The notes: generated by a model not told the origin, from the letters alone. 29,769 nucleotides of DNA from VGMD01 sp964552055 (GCA_964552055.1 CAZKFL010000026.1:1-29769), one strand, 5' to 3'. Shown: positions 14,423-22,263, counted from the first letter of the stretch. Numbers and translations are program-made.

Positions 14423-16123
14423 GTAGAGTTTGTCGAGGATGGCAGCTCTATCACTTGTGAGCTTCGAGAGCGCTGAAATTTTTGCGTGATCACCTTTTGT
14501 TGAGGCGTCTGCAAGAAGCGTATAGTCGCGATCTTGAAGCGCTTCTAGTTCGAGAATTTTCTTTTCCAGCTCTTTTGTTTCATTCTTGGTGGTGGGCTTT
14601 TTGGGCGCATCTTTAATTTTTTGTGGTTTTTCGGCTTTCTCTTCTTCCCAACCTTGTTTTTCAAGGAATTCAGTGTAGGAGCCGAGGAAAATCTCTTGCC
14701 TATTTTCGTGGCAGACGATGAGTTTGTCTAATTCGAGTCGTTTAAGGATGAGTTCTGAGTGGGTCACTATAATAAAGGTTTCGGGAAAATCGTTAAGTGC
14801 GTCAATGAGTGCTTCAACTGATTCGATATCAAGGTGATGTGTGGGCTCATCAAGAAGGAGGAGGTTGCAAGGATTAGCGATGATTTTGCCGAGTAAAACT
14901 CTGCTTTTTTCTCCGCCTGATAGGACGCCGATTTTTTTTGCAGAAAGATCGCCGCTGAATAGCATTTGACCCGCAATTGCTTTTACTTCAGCGTAGCTGA
15001 GCTTGATATTCGCAAGTTTAATCTCTTCTTCAATTGTTCTATCTTTATGAAGGCGCTCGATGTTGGTTTGACCAAAATAGCCAATTGCTACCTGCTCACC
15101 ATAACTTACGGATCCTGATTGAGGCTTTAGATCAGTTGCAATAAGCCTGAGCAAAGTTGATTTTCCATTTCCGTTTTTTCCAATGATTGCAACTCTGTCG
15201 CCCTTCTCAAGAAAAAGAGAAAAGTCAGGGATCATAGGAGTATCTGTGTAAGAAAAAGAGACATTTTTTAATTCGCCTACTTTTTCGCCAGGAAGGGGTT
15301 TTACTCGAAATTCAAAATCAAGATTGTAGAGCGATTTAAGTGCTTCGAGAGCAGGAATCCTGTCGAGGGCCTTTTTTCTTGCTCCCGCCTGAGCCGCCTT
15401 GGAAGCGGAAGCTCCAAATCTATCAATAAAAGATTGGAGATGAGCTTTCTTTTTGTCTTGATTCATGCGCGTTTTTTCATGAATTTCTTCTTGCGCTGCA
15501 ATTTGAGTAAAGAAATCGATGCTGCTTCCCGTTAGTTTGCGAGCTTTTTTTCGTAATATTCCGACTGTATGAGTCGTAATGCTATCCATAAATTCTCTGT
15601 CATGACAGACAATAATTAATTCACCCGGCCATCTCGCAAGAATTTTGCTTAAAAAACGCATGGAAAGAATATCGAGGTAGTTTGTTGGTTCATCAAGGAG
15701 AAGGCAATCTGGTTCTGACAAAAGAAGCTTTGCAAGATTTAAGCGGAGCTGGTAACCGCCAGAAAGGTCTACCGGTGATTTTTCAAATTGCTCTTCTGTA
15801 AAACCAAGGCCTAAAAGAATTTTTTCTGCTTTATAGACGTCGCATTGCTCATCAACTGGTAAGCCTAACACTGCTTCATCAACAACTGTGTGTGCTGTAA
15901 AACGGATGTGCTGCTCTAGCCATCCGATTCGGTAGCCTTTTACAATTCCAATAGTCCCTTTATCTTGCTTTTCAGCTCCCATTAAAAGGCGAAATAGAGT
16001 CGATTTACCCGAGCCATTTCGACCAATTAGGCCGATGCGCTCTTTTTTGCCGACAGTAAAAGAAACTCCTTCTAAAAGCGGAATCCCAGCATAGGATAAA
16101 GAAATGTTTTCAAGTTGAATCAT
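14408..16123 (-). CDS. ABC-F family ATPase (Uup/Ettaa-like)
   Basis: 571 residues with two complete nucleotide-binding domains and no membrane segments, the hallmark of ABC-F proteins that act on ribosomes. Domain 1 has Walker A GRNGSGKS (34-41), signature LSGGY (120-124), Walker B LLLDEP (141-146) and switch His174. Domain 2 has GKNGNGKS (315-322), LSGGEKSR (401-408), LLLLDEPTHHLD (421-432) and His455. A basic interdomain linker (about 190-260) matches the P-site tRNA interaction motif. A Lys/Glu-rich tail (about 490-571) looks like the C-terminal coiled coil of Uup. It probably modulates translation; the exact paralogue is uncertain. There is no canonical Shine-Dalgarno, and the gene starts 9 bp after the end of the next minus-strand gene, so it is likely the distal gene of that unit. 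Confidence 0.88.
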   Translation of the reverse strand: MIQLENISLSYAGIPLLEGVSFTVGKKERIGLIGRNGSGKSTLFRLLMGAEKQDKGTIGIVKGYRIGWLEQHIRFTAHTVVDEAVLGLPVDEQCDVYKAEKILLGLGFTEEQFEKSPVDLSGGYQLRLNLAKLLLSEPDCLLLDEPTNYLDILSMRFLSKILARWPGELIIVCHDREFMDSITTHTVGILRKKARKLTGSSIDFFTQIAAQEEIHEKTRMNQDKKKAHLQSFIDRFGASASKAAQAGARKKALDRIPALEALKSLYNLDFEFRVKPLPGEKVGELKNVSFSYTDTPMIPDFSLFLEKGDRVAIIGKNGNGKSTLLRLIATDLKPQSGSVSYGEQVAIGYFGQTNIERLHKDRTIEEEIKLANIKLSYAEVKAIAGQMLFSGDLSAKKIGVLSGGEKSRVLLGKIIANPCNLLLLDEPTHHLDIESVEALIDALNDFPETFIIVTHSELILKRLELDKLIVCHENRQEIFLGSYTEFLEKQGWEEEKAEKPQKIKDAPKKPTTKNETKELEKKILELEALQDRDYTLLADASTKGDHAKISALSKLTSDRAAILDKLYLQLS

Positions 16124-16132
16124 GGAGGACTA

Positions 16133-16909
16133 CTATACAGCCTGAGGCGGATTTAATGCAAATTTTTGACTGTATTCTTGAGTTAGATTGGGTATGCCTT
16201 GATCTTTTTCATCCGCAAAGAATTTTTTTCTCGTTATTTCAATGTCCCGAATGGTAAAAAACGATTCTCTTGGCTTAGCGCCTTTATGCCATTGATGGAT
16301 ATTTTGAAACTGAGAGGTGTCTTCTGGATGATTCCTAACGTGAGTTAAATAAGCTAAATGGATGTGAATTTTAAAAAATTCATCTTTAAACTGGTCGCGA
16401 GTTTCCTTAAGCTTATATAGCTGCATTTTAAAATTTAGCTTATCGTGATAGTGTGTTGGGCTTTTCTCACCTAAGCGTAATCTAGGATGCTGAGCCTTAT
16501 ATTCGATGTATTGAGTCTCAAATTGATCCATTTTTGTTTTTATGGACCTAAGTTCAGCTTTCTGGATATCTATGTAGGCCTGAATAGGGGATGCGTTGAA
16601 ATTTTGATTATCAATGATTTTTTTAAAAAAAACAGACGCATCAAGATGAGATTTGGCAGATTGTACACAAGTTTGGACCTTATGGTATAGAGGGATTAAT
16701 GTGATAGGAAGTAGGCCTATACAGCTGTACACATTAGAAATTGAAGTTGGCGAAAGAAAATAAAGGCCCACAACAAACAGGGCTATAAAAGCTACTACAC
16801 TAACTGCGGCTATAACGTTATTTTTAGTGCTTTCGTAAGCATGTTCTTTTACCATATTATGGTAAAAATTTGCTGTATTTAAGACGTTTAATGATATTGA
16901 TCTTTCCAT
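16133..16909 (-). CDS. Bilobed-hydrophobic membrane protein, candidate Inc-type
   Basis: 258 residues. Two adjacent hydrophobic spans (about 31-52 and 58-75) are separated by only about five residues (SPTSIS region), giving the bilobed hydrophobic domain typical of chlamydial inclusion membrane (Inc) proteins. The N-terminal 30 residues are polar without a classical signal peptide, as expected for type III secretion. The C-terminal 180 residues are charged and helical with coiled-coil character (about 105-175). No enzyme motif is seen. TATAAT (16921-16916) lies only 7 bp before the ATG, which would give an almost leaderless mRNA. Otherwise translation may begin at a downstream Met such as Met19. 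An ordinary two-span inner-membrane protein is the alternative. Confidence 0.6.
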   Translation of the reverse strand: MERSISLNVLNTANFYHNMVKEHAYESTKNNVIAAVSVVAFIALFVVGLYFLSPTSISNVYSCIGLLPITLIPLYHKVQTCVQSAKSHLDASVFFKKIIDNQNFNASPIQAYIDIQKAELRSIKTKMDQFETQYIEYKAQHPRLRLGEKSPTHYHDKLNFKMQLYKLKETRDQFKDEFFKIHIHLAYLTHVRNHPEDTSQFQNIHQWHKGAKPRESFFTIRDIEITRKKFFADEKDQGIPNLTQEYSQKFALNPPQAV

Positions 16910-16954
16910 GTAACCATTATAGCGGAATATGAGGAAAAATATCTAGAGAATTTC

Positions 16955-17371
16955 TTATACAAGATGTTGTAAAGCAATTTTTTGCATTTTTAGATAAAGG
17001 CTTCTTAATCCGTGCGCTCTTGTTGGCGAAAGTGATATAAATATATTTAAATCAGACAGAATTGTTGGGGGGTTTTTGAGTATGTGTTCGGGCGTCTCGT
17101 TATTATAAAGGTGCATAAGAATTGCTGCGAGGCCTTTTGAAATAAGCGCATCAGAATCACATTCAAACTGTAATGTATTGTTTATGAGTAGGGAGTTTAA
17201 GTAGAGTTTGCTTTGACATCCTTCGACTAGATTTTGAGTAGTTTTGAATAATGGGTCTAGTGGAGGAAGTTTTTTTCCAAGTGATATAATCAGCTCGTAA
17301 CGCTCTTCTGGCGTCTTGCAGGCGTCAAAAATTTTTTTGATAGCTTCGTGTTTGTTTAAAGTGTTGTTCAT
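16955..17371 (-). CDS. sufE: SufE-like sulfur acceptor
   Basis: 138 residues, the usual SufE length. The active-site cysteine is Cys52 in VEGCQSKLYL (49-58), at the position of E. coli SufE Cys51. The family's C-terminal motif appears as SLSPTRAHGLRSLY (about 114-127). SufE accepts persulfide sulfur from the cysteine desulfurase SufS and passes it on for Fe-S cluster assembly in the cytoplasm. The partner sufS and the sufBCD genes are not in this window. It is divergent from infA, with 66 bp between the starts, and is likely the first gene of a minus-strand group with the Inc-like and ABC-F genes. Confidence 0.88.
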   Translation of the reverse strand: MNNTLNKHEAIKKIFDACKTPEERYELIISLGKKLPPLDPLFKTTQNLVEGCQSKLYLNSLLINNTLQFECDSDALISKGLAAILMHLYNNETPEHILKNPPTILSDLNIFISLSPTRAHGLRSLYLKMQKIALQHLV

Positions 17372-17383
17372 TTTTCTTTAACA

Positions 17384-17405
17384 ATAATAGGTGTTTTACT
17401 ATTAT
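17384..17405. promoter_or_regulatory. Palindrome between divergent sufE and infA
   Basis: ATAATAG (17384-17390) and CTATTAT (17399-17405) are exact inverted repeats around 8 bp, in the 66-bp interval between the two starts. The arms contain TATTAT-type -10-like sequence on both strands. It may hold the two divergent -10 boxes or a repressor site. No good -35 is visible for either side. Confidence 0.3.
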
Positions 17406-17437
17406 GGTTCAACTGAATTGACTTAAGGCAGTATAGT

Positions 17438-17659
17438 ATGTCGAAAAAAGAAGATATGATGGAGTTGGAAGGGGTTGTTAAGGACCTTTTGCCAAACATG
17501 ACGTTTGTAGTGGAGCTCTCAAATGGAGTGAATATTCATGCACATTTGTGTGGAAAAATGCGTATGAGAAATATTCGTGTACTCGTTGGAGATAAGGTTA
17601 CAGTAGAGATGTCATCATATGATTTAACTAAGGGTAGGATTACATACAGGCAGAAATGA
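17438..17659 (+). CDS. infA: Translation initiation factor IF-1
   Basis: 73 residues, a single OB-fold (S1-like) domain. Diagnostic segments are ELEGVVKDLLPNMTFVVELSNG and AHLCGKMRMRNIRVLVGDKV (about 36-55), ending with the conserved TKGRITYR. IF-1 binds the 30S A site during initiation together with IF-2 and IF-3. It is complete and of normal length. TAAGG lies about 12 nt before the ATG. It opens the chlamydial infA-to-rpoC block. Confidence 0.96.
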   Translation: MSKKEDMMELEGVVKDLLPNMTFVVELSNGVNIHAHLCGKMRMRNIRVLVGDKVTVEMSSYDLTKGRITYRQK

Positions 17660-17679
17660 TAATTTTCTGAGAATGTTTC

Positions 17680-17708
17680 TTGCTTTTTTTTTGAAATAAC
17701 GATATGCT
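17680..17708 (+). promoter_or_regulatory. Possible promoter for the tRNA-Thr/tuf transcript
   Basis: TTGCTT (17680-17685) and TATGCT (17703-17708) are separated by 17 bp in the interval between infA and tRNA-Thr. A further TATAAA at 17752-17757 lies 20 bp before the tRNA and is at a suitable distance for a -10 box, but no matching -35 is visible for it. Confidence 0.4.
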
Positions 17709-17777
17709 CTTGGGCATTCTTTGTTTTAGGGGATAAGATTTAATTTGTTAGTATAAACAGGAAGAAAAAATTGCTCA

Positions 17778-17849
17778 GCCCAGGTAGCTCAGAGGTAGAG
17801 CACTTGCATGGTAAGCAAGGGGTCGCAGGTTCGATTCCTGTTTTGGGCA
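17778..17849 (+). tRNA. tRNA-Thr (GGU)
   Basis: A 72-nt cloverleaf begins GCCCAGGTAGCTCAG. The anticodon stem CTTGC/GCAAG encloses ATGGTAA (anticodon GGU). The T-arm contains GGTTCGATTCC, the acceptor pairs with TTTGGGC, and the discriminator is A. CCA is not encoded. A tRNA-Thr directly before tuf is the usual chlamydial arrangement. Confidence 0.95.
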
Positions 17850-17891
17850 AGAAAAGAAATAATTTTTAAGGTCTATCGGAGGAAATTCTAA

Positions 17892-19076
17892 ATGGCAAAA
17901 GAAACTTTTAAAAGGGATAAACCCCACGTCAATATCGGTACCATTGGACACGTCGACCATGGTAAAACTACATTGACTGCAGCTATTACTAAGGTTTTAG
18001 CTCAGAAGGGTGGAGCAAAATTTAGAGCGTACGACTCTATTGATAATGCTCCGGAAGAAAAAGCGCGTGGTATTACAATTAATGCCAGCCATGTTGAGTA
18101 TGAGACGCCTAATAGGCACTACGCTCACGTTGACTGTCCAGGTCACGCTGACTATGTTAAGAACATGATTACTGGTGCGGCGCAGATGGATGGAGCGATC
18201 TTAGTGGTTGCTGCTACTGATGGTGCTATGCCGCAAACTAAAGAGCATATTCTTCTTGCTAAGCAAGTAGGTGTGCCAGCAATTGTTGTGTTTATCAACA
18301 AAGTAGACATGATTGCTAAAGGTGATGAAGAGCTTCTAGATCTAGTAGAAATGGAGATCGGTGAGCTTCTTGAGATCCAAGGTTATAAGAATGTGAAGAT
18401 CGTTAGGGGTTCTGCTCTTAAGGCTCTTGAAGGCGATCCTGTATGGGAAAAAACAATTGAAGAGCTAATGCAAGCTGTTGATGATACAATTCCAACTCCT
18501 GCGCGTGAAGTTGACAAACCGTTCCTTATGCCAATTGAAGACGTTTTCTCCATCTCAGGAAGAGGAACTGTTATTACAGGCAGAATCGAGCGTGGTATTA
18601 TTAAAATTAACGAAAAAGTTGAGCTTGTTGGTTTGAGACCTACAAAAGACACAGTTGTGACTGGTGTTGAGATGTTTAACAAAACTCTTGACGAAGGTCG
18701 TGCTGGTGAGAACGTAGGTATCCTTGTTCGTGGTATCGATAAGGCTGACGTTGAGCGTGGTATGGTGCTTTCAGCTCCTGGAGCTTCAAAAGCATTTACT
18801 AAGTTTGAAGGTGAAGTTTATATCCTTACTAAAGAAGAGGGCGGAAGACATAAGCCGTTCTTTGATGGATATCGTCCACAGTTCTATTTTAGAACAACTG
18901 ACGTGACTGGAACATTGCATTTACCAGCAGGAACAGAAATGGTTATGCCTGGTGATAACATTCGTATTAGCGGTGAGCTAATTGCGCCTGTTGCAATGGA
19001 AGAAGGAATGCGTTTTGCAATCCGTGAAGGTGGCCGTACTATCGGTGCTGGAACAATTGCAAAAATTATTTCCTAG
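17892..19076 (+). CDS. tuf: Elongation factor Tu
   Basis: 394 residues, complete. The G-domain motifs are GHVDHGKT (18-25 region), the effector segment RGITIN, DCPGH and NKVD, followed by the two beta-barrel domains with GRGTVITGRIERG and HKPFFDGYRPQFYFRTTDVTG. It carries aminoacyl-tRNA to the ribosomal A site with GTP hydrolysis. GGAGG lies 9 nt before the ATG. It is flanked by tRNA-Thr and tRNA-Trp, so the mRNA must be processed from a mixed tRNA/mRNA transcript. Confidence 0.98.
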   Translation: MAKETFKRDKPHVNIGTIGHVDHGKTTLTAAITKVLAQKGGAKFRAYDSIDNAPEEKARGITINASHVEYETPNRHYAHVDCPGHADYVKNMITGAAQMDGAILVVAATDGAMPQTKEHILLAKQVGVPAIVVFINKVDMIAKGDEELLDLVEMEIGELLEIQGYKNVKIVRGSALKALEGDPVWEKTIEELMQAVDDTIPTPAREVDKPFLMPIEDVFSISGRGTVITGRIERGIIKINEKVELVGLRPTKDTVVTGVEMFNKTLDEGRAGENVGILVRGIDKADVERGMVLSAPGASKAFTKFEGEVYILTKEEGGRHKPFFDGYRPQFYFRTTDVTGTLHLPAGTEMVMPGDNIRISGELIAPVAMEEGMRFAIREGGRTIGAGTIAKIIS

Positions 19077-19084
19077 TTTTTTTT

Positions 19085-19113
19085 GGGTGAGAGGGCATGT
19101 TGTTTTCTCACCC
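19085..19113 (+). terminator. Hairpin downstream of tuf
   Basis: GGGTGAGA (19085-19092) pairs perfectly with TCTCACCC (19106-19113) around a 13-nt loop, nine bases after the tuf stop codon. A run of seven Ts precedes the stem and only a short TTTA follows, so termination is probably partial. It may instead protect or process the tuf mRNA 3' end before tRNA-Trp. Confidence 0.5.
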
Positions 19114-19123
19114 TTTATTATAT

Positions 19124-19196
19124 GGGTGTGTAGCTCAGTTGGTAGAGCGACGGTCTCCAAAGCCGTAGGTCGGGGGTTCGAAGCCCTCCGCACTCG
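19124..19196 (+). tRNA. tRNA-Trp (CCA)
   Basis: A 73-nt cloverleaf begins GGGTGTGTAGCTCAG. The anticodon stem ACGGT/GCCGT encloses CTCCAAA (anticodon CCA). The T-arm contains GGTTCGAAGCC, the acceptor pairs GGGTGTG with CGCACTC, and the discriminator is G, as expected for tRNA-Trp. CCA is not encoded. Confidence 0.95.
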
Positions 19197-19216
19197 CATA
19201 ACGAAAAGGATATAAG

Positions 19217-19459
19217 GTGAAAGAAGAAACGATTACTTTAGTTCAGGAGACAGTGAGTCTAGTGAAAAGAGGTTATATTAGGGAGCTAAAAGAGGAACTT
19301 AAAAAGGTTTCTTGGACATCAAAAGATGAGCTCTTTCTTTCTACTAAAATTGTTGTGGGATCGACATTTGTTTTTGGATTTGGAGTATACTTGGTCGATT
19401 TAATTGTACAAGGAAGTTTAAACGGTTTACACAGCTTAGTTTTTAAGGTTATAGGTTAG
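19217..19459 (+). CDS. secE: Preprotein translocase subunit SecE
   Basis: 80 residues starting at GTG, with AAAAGGA 6 nt upstream. A polar N-terminal helix carries the conserved ELKKVSWTSKDEL (about 26-38), followed by one membrane span (about 44-66). This is the single-span bacterial SecE form. It clamps SecY in the inner-membrane Sec translocon. It sits 20 bp after tRNA-Trp and 4 bp before nusG, as in most bacteria. Confidence 0.93.
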   Translation: MKEETITLVQETVSLVKRGYIRELKEELKKVSWTSKDELFLSTKIVVGSTFVFGFGVYLVDLIVQGSLNGLHSLVFKVIG

Positions 19460-19463
19460 GTCA

Positions 19464-20003
19464 ATGAATCATAAGTGGTACATTCTACAAGTCTTATCTA
19501 ATCGAGAGAAGAAGGCTAAAAGAACGATAGAAGAAAATCTTGAGCAAATGGGCATGAAAGATTTTATTTCGGAAATTCTTTTACCTACTGAAAATGTTCT
19601 CGACATAAAGAAAGGTGATCAAAAGGTTCAAGAGAAGCTAATTTGGCCTGGATATCTTTTGATAAAAATGAATTTAACTGACGAAAGTTGGCACTATGTA
19701 AAAGATATTAATGGTGTTGTCGACTTTTTAGGTGGAGGGGCACCAACACCTCTGTCTGATCAAGAAGTTGAAGCCGTGCTTAAAGATTTGAGAAAGAAAA
19801 AAGATGAAGTTGTTCATAAACATGATGTTCGTCCTGGTGATGCAGTGAAGATTATCGATGGTGTTTTTGTTAATTTCGCGGGAACTGTTACTGAGGTCTT
19901 CCAAGAGAAGGGTAGACTAAGTGTTCTCGTATCGATTTTCGGTCGCGATACACGTGTAGATGATCTTGAGTTTTGGCAAGTTGAAAAAAATGCAGTAGAA
20001 TAA
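19464..20003 (+). CDS. nusG: Transcription antitermination/elongation factor NusG
   Basis: 179 residues. The NGN domain (about 1-115) has KWYILQVLSNREKKAK and the RNA polymerase-contacting LIWPGYLLIKM. The C-terminal KOW domain (about 125-179) has VRPGDAVKIIDGVFVNFAGT and SIFGRDTRVDDLEFWQVEK. NusG binds the clamp of RNA polymerase and links it to Rho or to the ribosome. Complete and of normal length, in an operon between secE and rplK (9 bp gap). Confidence 0.97.
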   Translation: MNHKWYILQVLSNREKKAKRTIEENLEQMGMKDFISEILLPTENVLDIKKGDQKVQEKLIWPGYLLIKMNLTDESWHYVKDINGVVDFLGGGAPTPLSDQEVEAVLKDLRKKKDEVVHKHDVRPGDAVKIIDGVFVNFAGTVTEVFQEKGRLSVLVSIFGRDTRVDDLEFWQVEKNAVE

Positions 20004-20012
20004 GGACATACG

Positions 20013-20444
20013 ATGGCAAAGAAAAAGATATTAAAACTAATAAAGCTTCAGATTCCTGCGGGCAAGGCGAATCCTGCACCACCGATTGGGCCTGCGCTTG
20101 GATCTGCTGGCGTTAATATTATGGCGTTTTGCAAGGAATTTAATGCAAAAACACAAGGGGGAAGTGATATTCTGCCAACAGTTATTACTGTTTATGCGGA
20201 CAAGTCATTTTCTTTTATTACTAAGCAACCACCGGTTGCTGAAATGATTAAGAAGGAAGCCGGAATTACTAAGGGTTCTAAGGTTCCAAACCGAGATAAG
20301 GTGGGGAAATTAACGAAAGAACAAGTAATGAATATTGTTAGAAGAAAAAAGCCGGATCTTCGATTGAGAGCAGGCGATGAAGAAGCTGCAGCTAGAATAG
20401 TTGCGGGAACTGCTAGATCTATGGGTGTAGAGGTTGAAGTATGA
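20013..20444 (+). CDS. rplK: Ribosomal protein L11
   Basis: 143 residues. The N-terminal domain has the proline-rich PAGKANPAPPIGPALGSAGV (about 16-35), and the C-terminal domain binds the 23S rRNA GTPase centre (GTARSMGVEVEV at the end). Together with L10-L12 it forms the stalk base. Its last 4 bp overlap the start of rplA (ATGA, 20441-20444), indicating coupled translation. Confidence 0.97.
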   Translation: MAKKKILKLIKLQIPAGKANPAPPIGPALGSAGVNIMAFCKEFNAKTQGGSDILPTVITVYADKSFSFITKQPPVAEMIKKEAGITKGSKVPNRDKVGKLTKEQVMNIVRRKKPDLRLRAGDEEAAARIVAGTARSMGVEVEV

Positions 20445-21139
20445 GATATAAATCAAAAAGATTAAGAGATGCTGTAAGTAAAATAGATCTTATGAAAAAG
20501 TATTCAACTCGTGATGCGATTGAATTACTAAAGACTATTCCTTTGACAAAGTTTGATCAAACGATGGAGCTTTCGTTGTCACTAAATGTTGATCCAAAAA
20601 AGGCAGATCAGCAAGTGAGAGGAACTGTTAGTTTACCACATGGTACTGGTAAAAAGTCTGTTATTCTTGTTTTCGCAAAAGGCGATAAAGAAAAAGAGGC
20701 TAGAGAAGCTGGTGCTGACTACGTTGGTTCGGAAGATTTAGCGGATAAAATTGCTGCTGGATGGGTAGACTTTACTGATGTTGTTGCAACGCCTGATATG
20801 ATGAGGCTTGTAGGAAAACTTGGTAAGGTGCTTGGACCGAGAGGTTTGATGCCAACTCCAAAAGCTGGAACTGTTACCAATGATGTTGGAACAGCGATTA
20901 GAGATATAAAAGCCGGAAAGATTGAATTTAAAGTAGATAAAAATGGTAATTTAAACACCTTTTTTGGTAAAATCTCTTTCTCGATGGATCACTTAGTGGC
21001 AAATTTAGCAGCATTGCTTGATGCAATTGTTAAAGTTCGTCCCGTAAGTGTAAAAGGAAGTTTTATTAAATCAATTGCTATGTCAAGCACAATGGGGCCT
21101 GGACTAGAAGTTGAGCATCATGTTGTGCAAGCAGGATAA
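20441..21139 (+). CDS. rplA: Ribosomal protein L1
   Basis: 232 residues, the usual length. Conserved segments include FDQTMELSLSLNVDPKKADQ (35-54 region), VRGTVSLPHGTGK and LGPRGLMPTPKAGTV. L1 binds 23S rRNA at the E-site stalk and in many bacteria represses its own operon by binding the mRNA; no leader site is obvious here because rplK lies only 9 bp after nusG. Translation is coupled to rplK through the 4-bp overlap. Confidence 0.97.
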   Translation: MRYKSKRLRDAVSKIDLMKKYSTRDAIELLKTIPLTKFDQTMELSLSLNVDPKKADQQVRGTVSLPHGTGKKSVILVFAKGDKEKEAREAGADYVGSEDLADKIAAGWVDFTDVVATPDMMRLVGKLGKVLGPRGLMPTPKAGTVTNDVGTAIRDIKAGKIEFKVDKNGNLNTFFGKISFSMDHLVANLAALLDAIVKVRPVSVKGSFIKSIAMSSTMGPGLEVEHHVVQAG

Positions 21140-21142
21140 GGT

Positions 21143-21661
21143 ATGTTAGCTGAAAAAGAAATATTTCTAGATGAAGTTAAGGGCAAAATAGATCCGTCTT
21201 TCGGATTTGTTTTAGCTAGCTATCGTGGTATTAATGCAAATGCTTTTGCAGGCTTTAGAAGTAAATTAGTTGAAGCCGGCGGAGATTTTTTTGTTATTAA
21301 AAAAAGAGTGTTTGTAAAAGCTGCCAAAGACTTGAATCTCCAGTACGAAGTAAAAGAATTGGAAGGTCATGTTGGGCTTGCATTTGCAAAGGATAATTTC
21401 CTTGCAATGACAAAGGCGCTTTATGCATTCAAAAGTGAACATGCTCAAGCGCTAAGCGTTATAGGCGGGCATTTTGAAGGGAAGAAGTGTTCTTCCAATG
21501 AAGTGGAGTTGATTTCTAAATTGCCATCGCTAAATGAAATGCGTGCGCAATTTGCAGGACTACTAGTAGCTCCGATGACGCAAACACTAGGACTCATCCA
21601 AGCTATGCTCTGCAGCGTCATTTACTGCTTGGATAACAAAGCTAAAAAAGAATTAATTTAA
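21143..21661 (+). CDS. rplJ: Ribosomal protein L10
   Basis: 172 residues. The N-terminal domain that binds rRNA contains FVLASYRGINANAFAGFRSKL and FFVIKKRVFVKAA; the C-terminal helix, which carries L7/L12 dimers, spans about 130-172 and ends in LDNKAKKELI. Only 3 bp separate it from rplA. That leaves no room for the structured L10-binding leader that many bacteria have before rplJ, so any such site would have to lie inside the end of rplA. Confidence 0.95.
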   Translation: MLAEKEIFLDEVKGKIDPSFGFVLASYRGINANAFAGFRSKLVEAGGDFFVIKKRVFVKAAKDLNLQYEVKELEGHVGLAFAKDNFLAMTKALYAFKSEHAQALSVIGGHFEGKKCSSNEVELISKLPSLNEMRAQFAGLLVAPMTQTLGLIQAMLCSVIYCLDNKAKKELI

Positions 21662-21679
21662 ACTAAAAGAGGTAAAACC

Positions 21680-21888
21680 GTGAGTCAACAACTTGATCAG
21701 ATTGTAGAAACATTAAGCCAACTTACCGTGCTTGATCTATCAAAACTAAAAACTATGTTAGAAGAAAAATGGGGCGTTCAAGCTGCTGCCGCAGCTGTTG
21801 CAATGCCAATGGTTGCAGCCGCAGGTGCAGCACCAGCAGTTGAAGAATCTACAGAAAAATTAAATCCAAAAGAAAGCTGAAGGCCACT
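21680..21888 (+). CDS. rplL: Ribosomal protein L7/L12, 5' part up to the assembly gap
   Basis: GTG start with AAGAGG upstream. The frame gives the L7/L12 dimerisation domain (MSQQLDQIVETLSQLTVLDL) and the Ala-rich hinge to about residue 57, then reads EKLNPKES and stops at 21880. With one base removed after this point it would read EKLNPKEAEGH, like the C-terminal helix of L7/L12. So the end of this contig seems to have lost the middle of the gene and gained a base. I regard this as the real start of rplL followed by a contig-end error. Alternatively it is a truncated duplicate copy. Confidence 0.7.
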
Positions 21889-21898
21889 NNNNNNNNNN
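21889..21898. other. Scaffold gap (ten Ns) inside rplL
   Basis: Ten Ns join two contigs. The real gap length is unknown. Both flanks carry the same part of rplL with many differences, so the join is not a plain overlap. Confidence 0.98.
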
Positions 21899-22234
21899 CT
21901 AGCTAACTTAAAGACAATGTTAGAAGAAAAATGGGGCGTTCAAGCAGCTGCAGCAGCAGTTGCTATGCCAATGGCAGCAGCAGCCGCAGCACCTGCAGTT
22001 GAAGAATCAACTGAATTTAACGTATACATTAAAGAGACACCAGCAGATAAGAAGATTGGTGTTATTAAAGCTGTACGTGAAGCAACAGGTCTTGGTCTTG
22101 GCGAAGCGAAAGCATTCGTTGAAGCTGGAGATGCTACTAAGCCAGTAAAAGAAAAAATTAAGAAAGCTGAAGCAGATGAGCTCAAGAAGAAACTTGAAGA
22201 CGCTGGAGCAAAAGTAGAAGTAAAAGGTATGTAA
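21899..22234 (+). CDS. rplL: Ribosomal protein L7/L12, main part after the gap
   Basis: The frame is open from the first base after the Ns (LANLKTMLEEKWGVQ) through the Ala-rich hinge to the complete C-terminal domain. That domain binds translation factors and includes FNVYIKETPADKKIGVIKAV and LGLGEAKAFVEAGDATKPVK, ending AGAKVEVKGM. Only about the first 18 codons are missing, and these exist on the left flank. Combined length would be about 130 residues, as expected. The bases corresponding to LKTM to VEEST differ from the left flank at about ten or more sites, mostly silent. Confidence 0.92.
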   Translation, partial: LANLKTMLEEKWGVQAAAAAVAMPMAAAAAAPAVEESTEFNVYIKETPADKKIGVIKAVREATGLGLGEAKAFVEAGDATKPVKEKIKKAEADELKKKLEDAGAKVEVKGM

Positions 22235-22263
22235 GACATTTTTGTCTTCGTTTTAAAATAGAG

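Noticed and set aside
17892..19076. Unusual substitutions in EF-Tu
   Set aside because: All GTPase motifs and barrel segments read as an ordinary bacterial EF-Tu; nothing stands out.
21940..22239. Minus-strand Ala/Ser-rich ORF opposite rplL
   Set aside because: It is a shadow of the Ala-rich hinge and the helical C-terminal domain of L7/L12.
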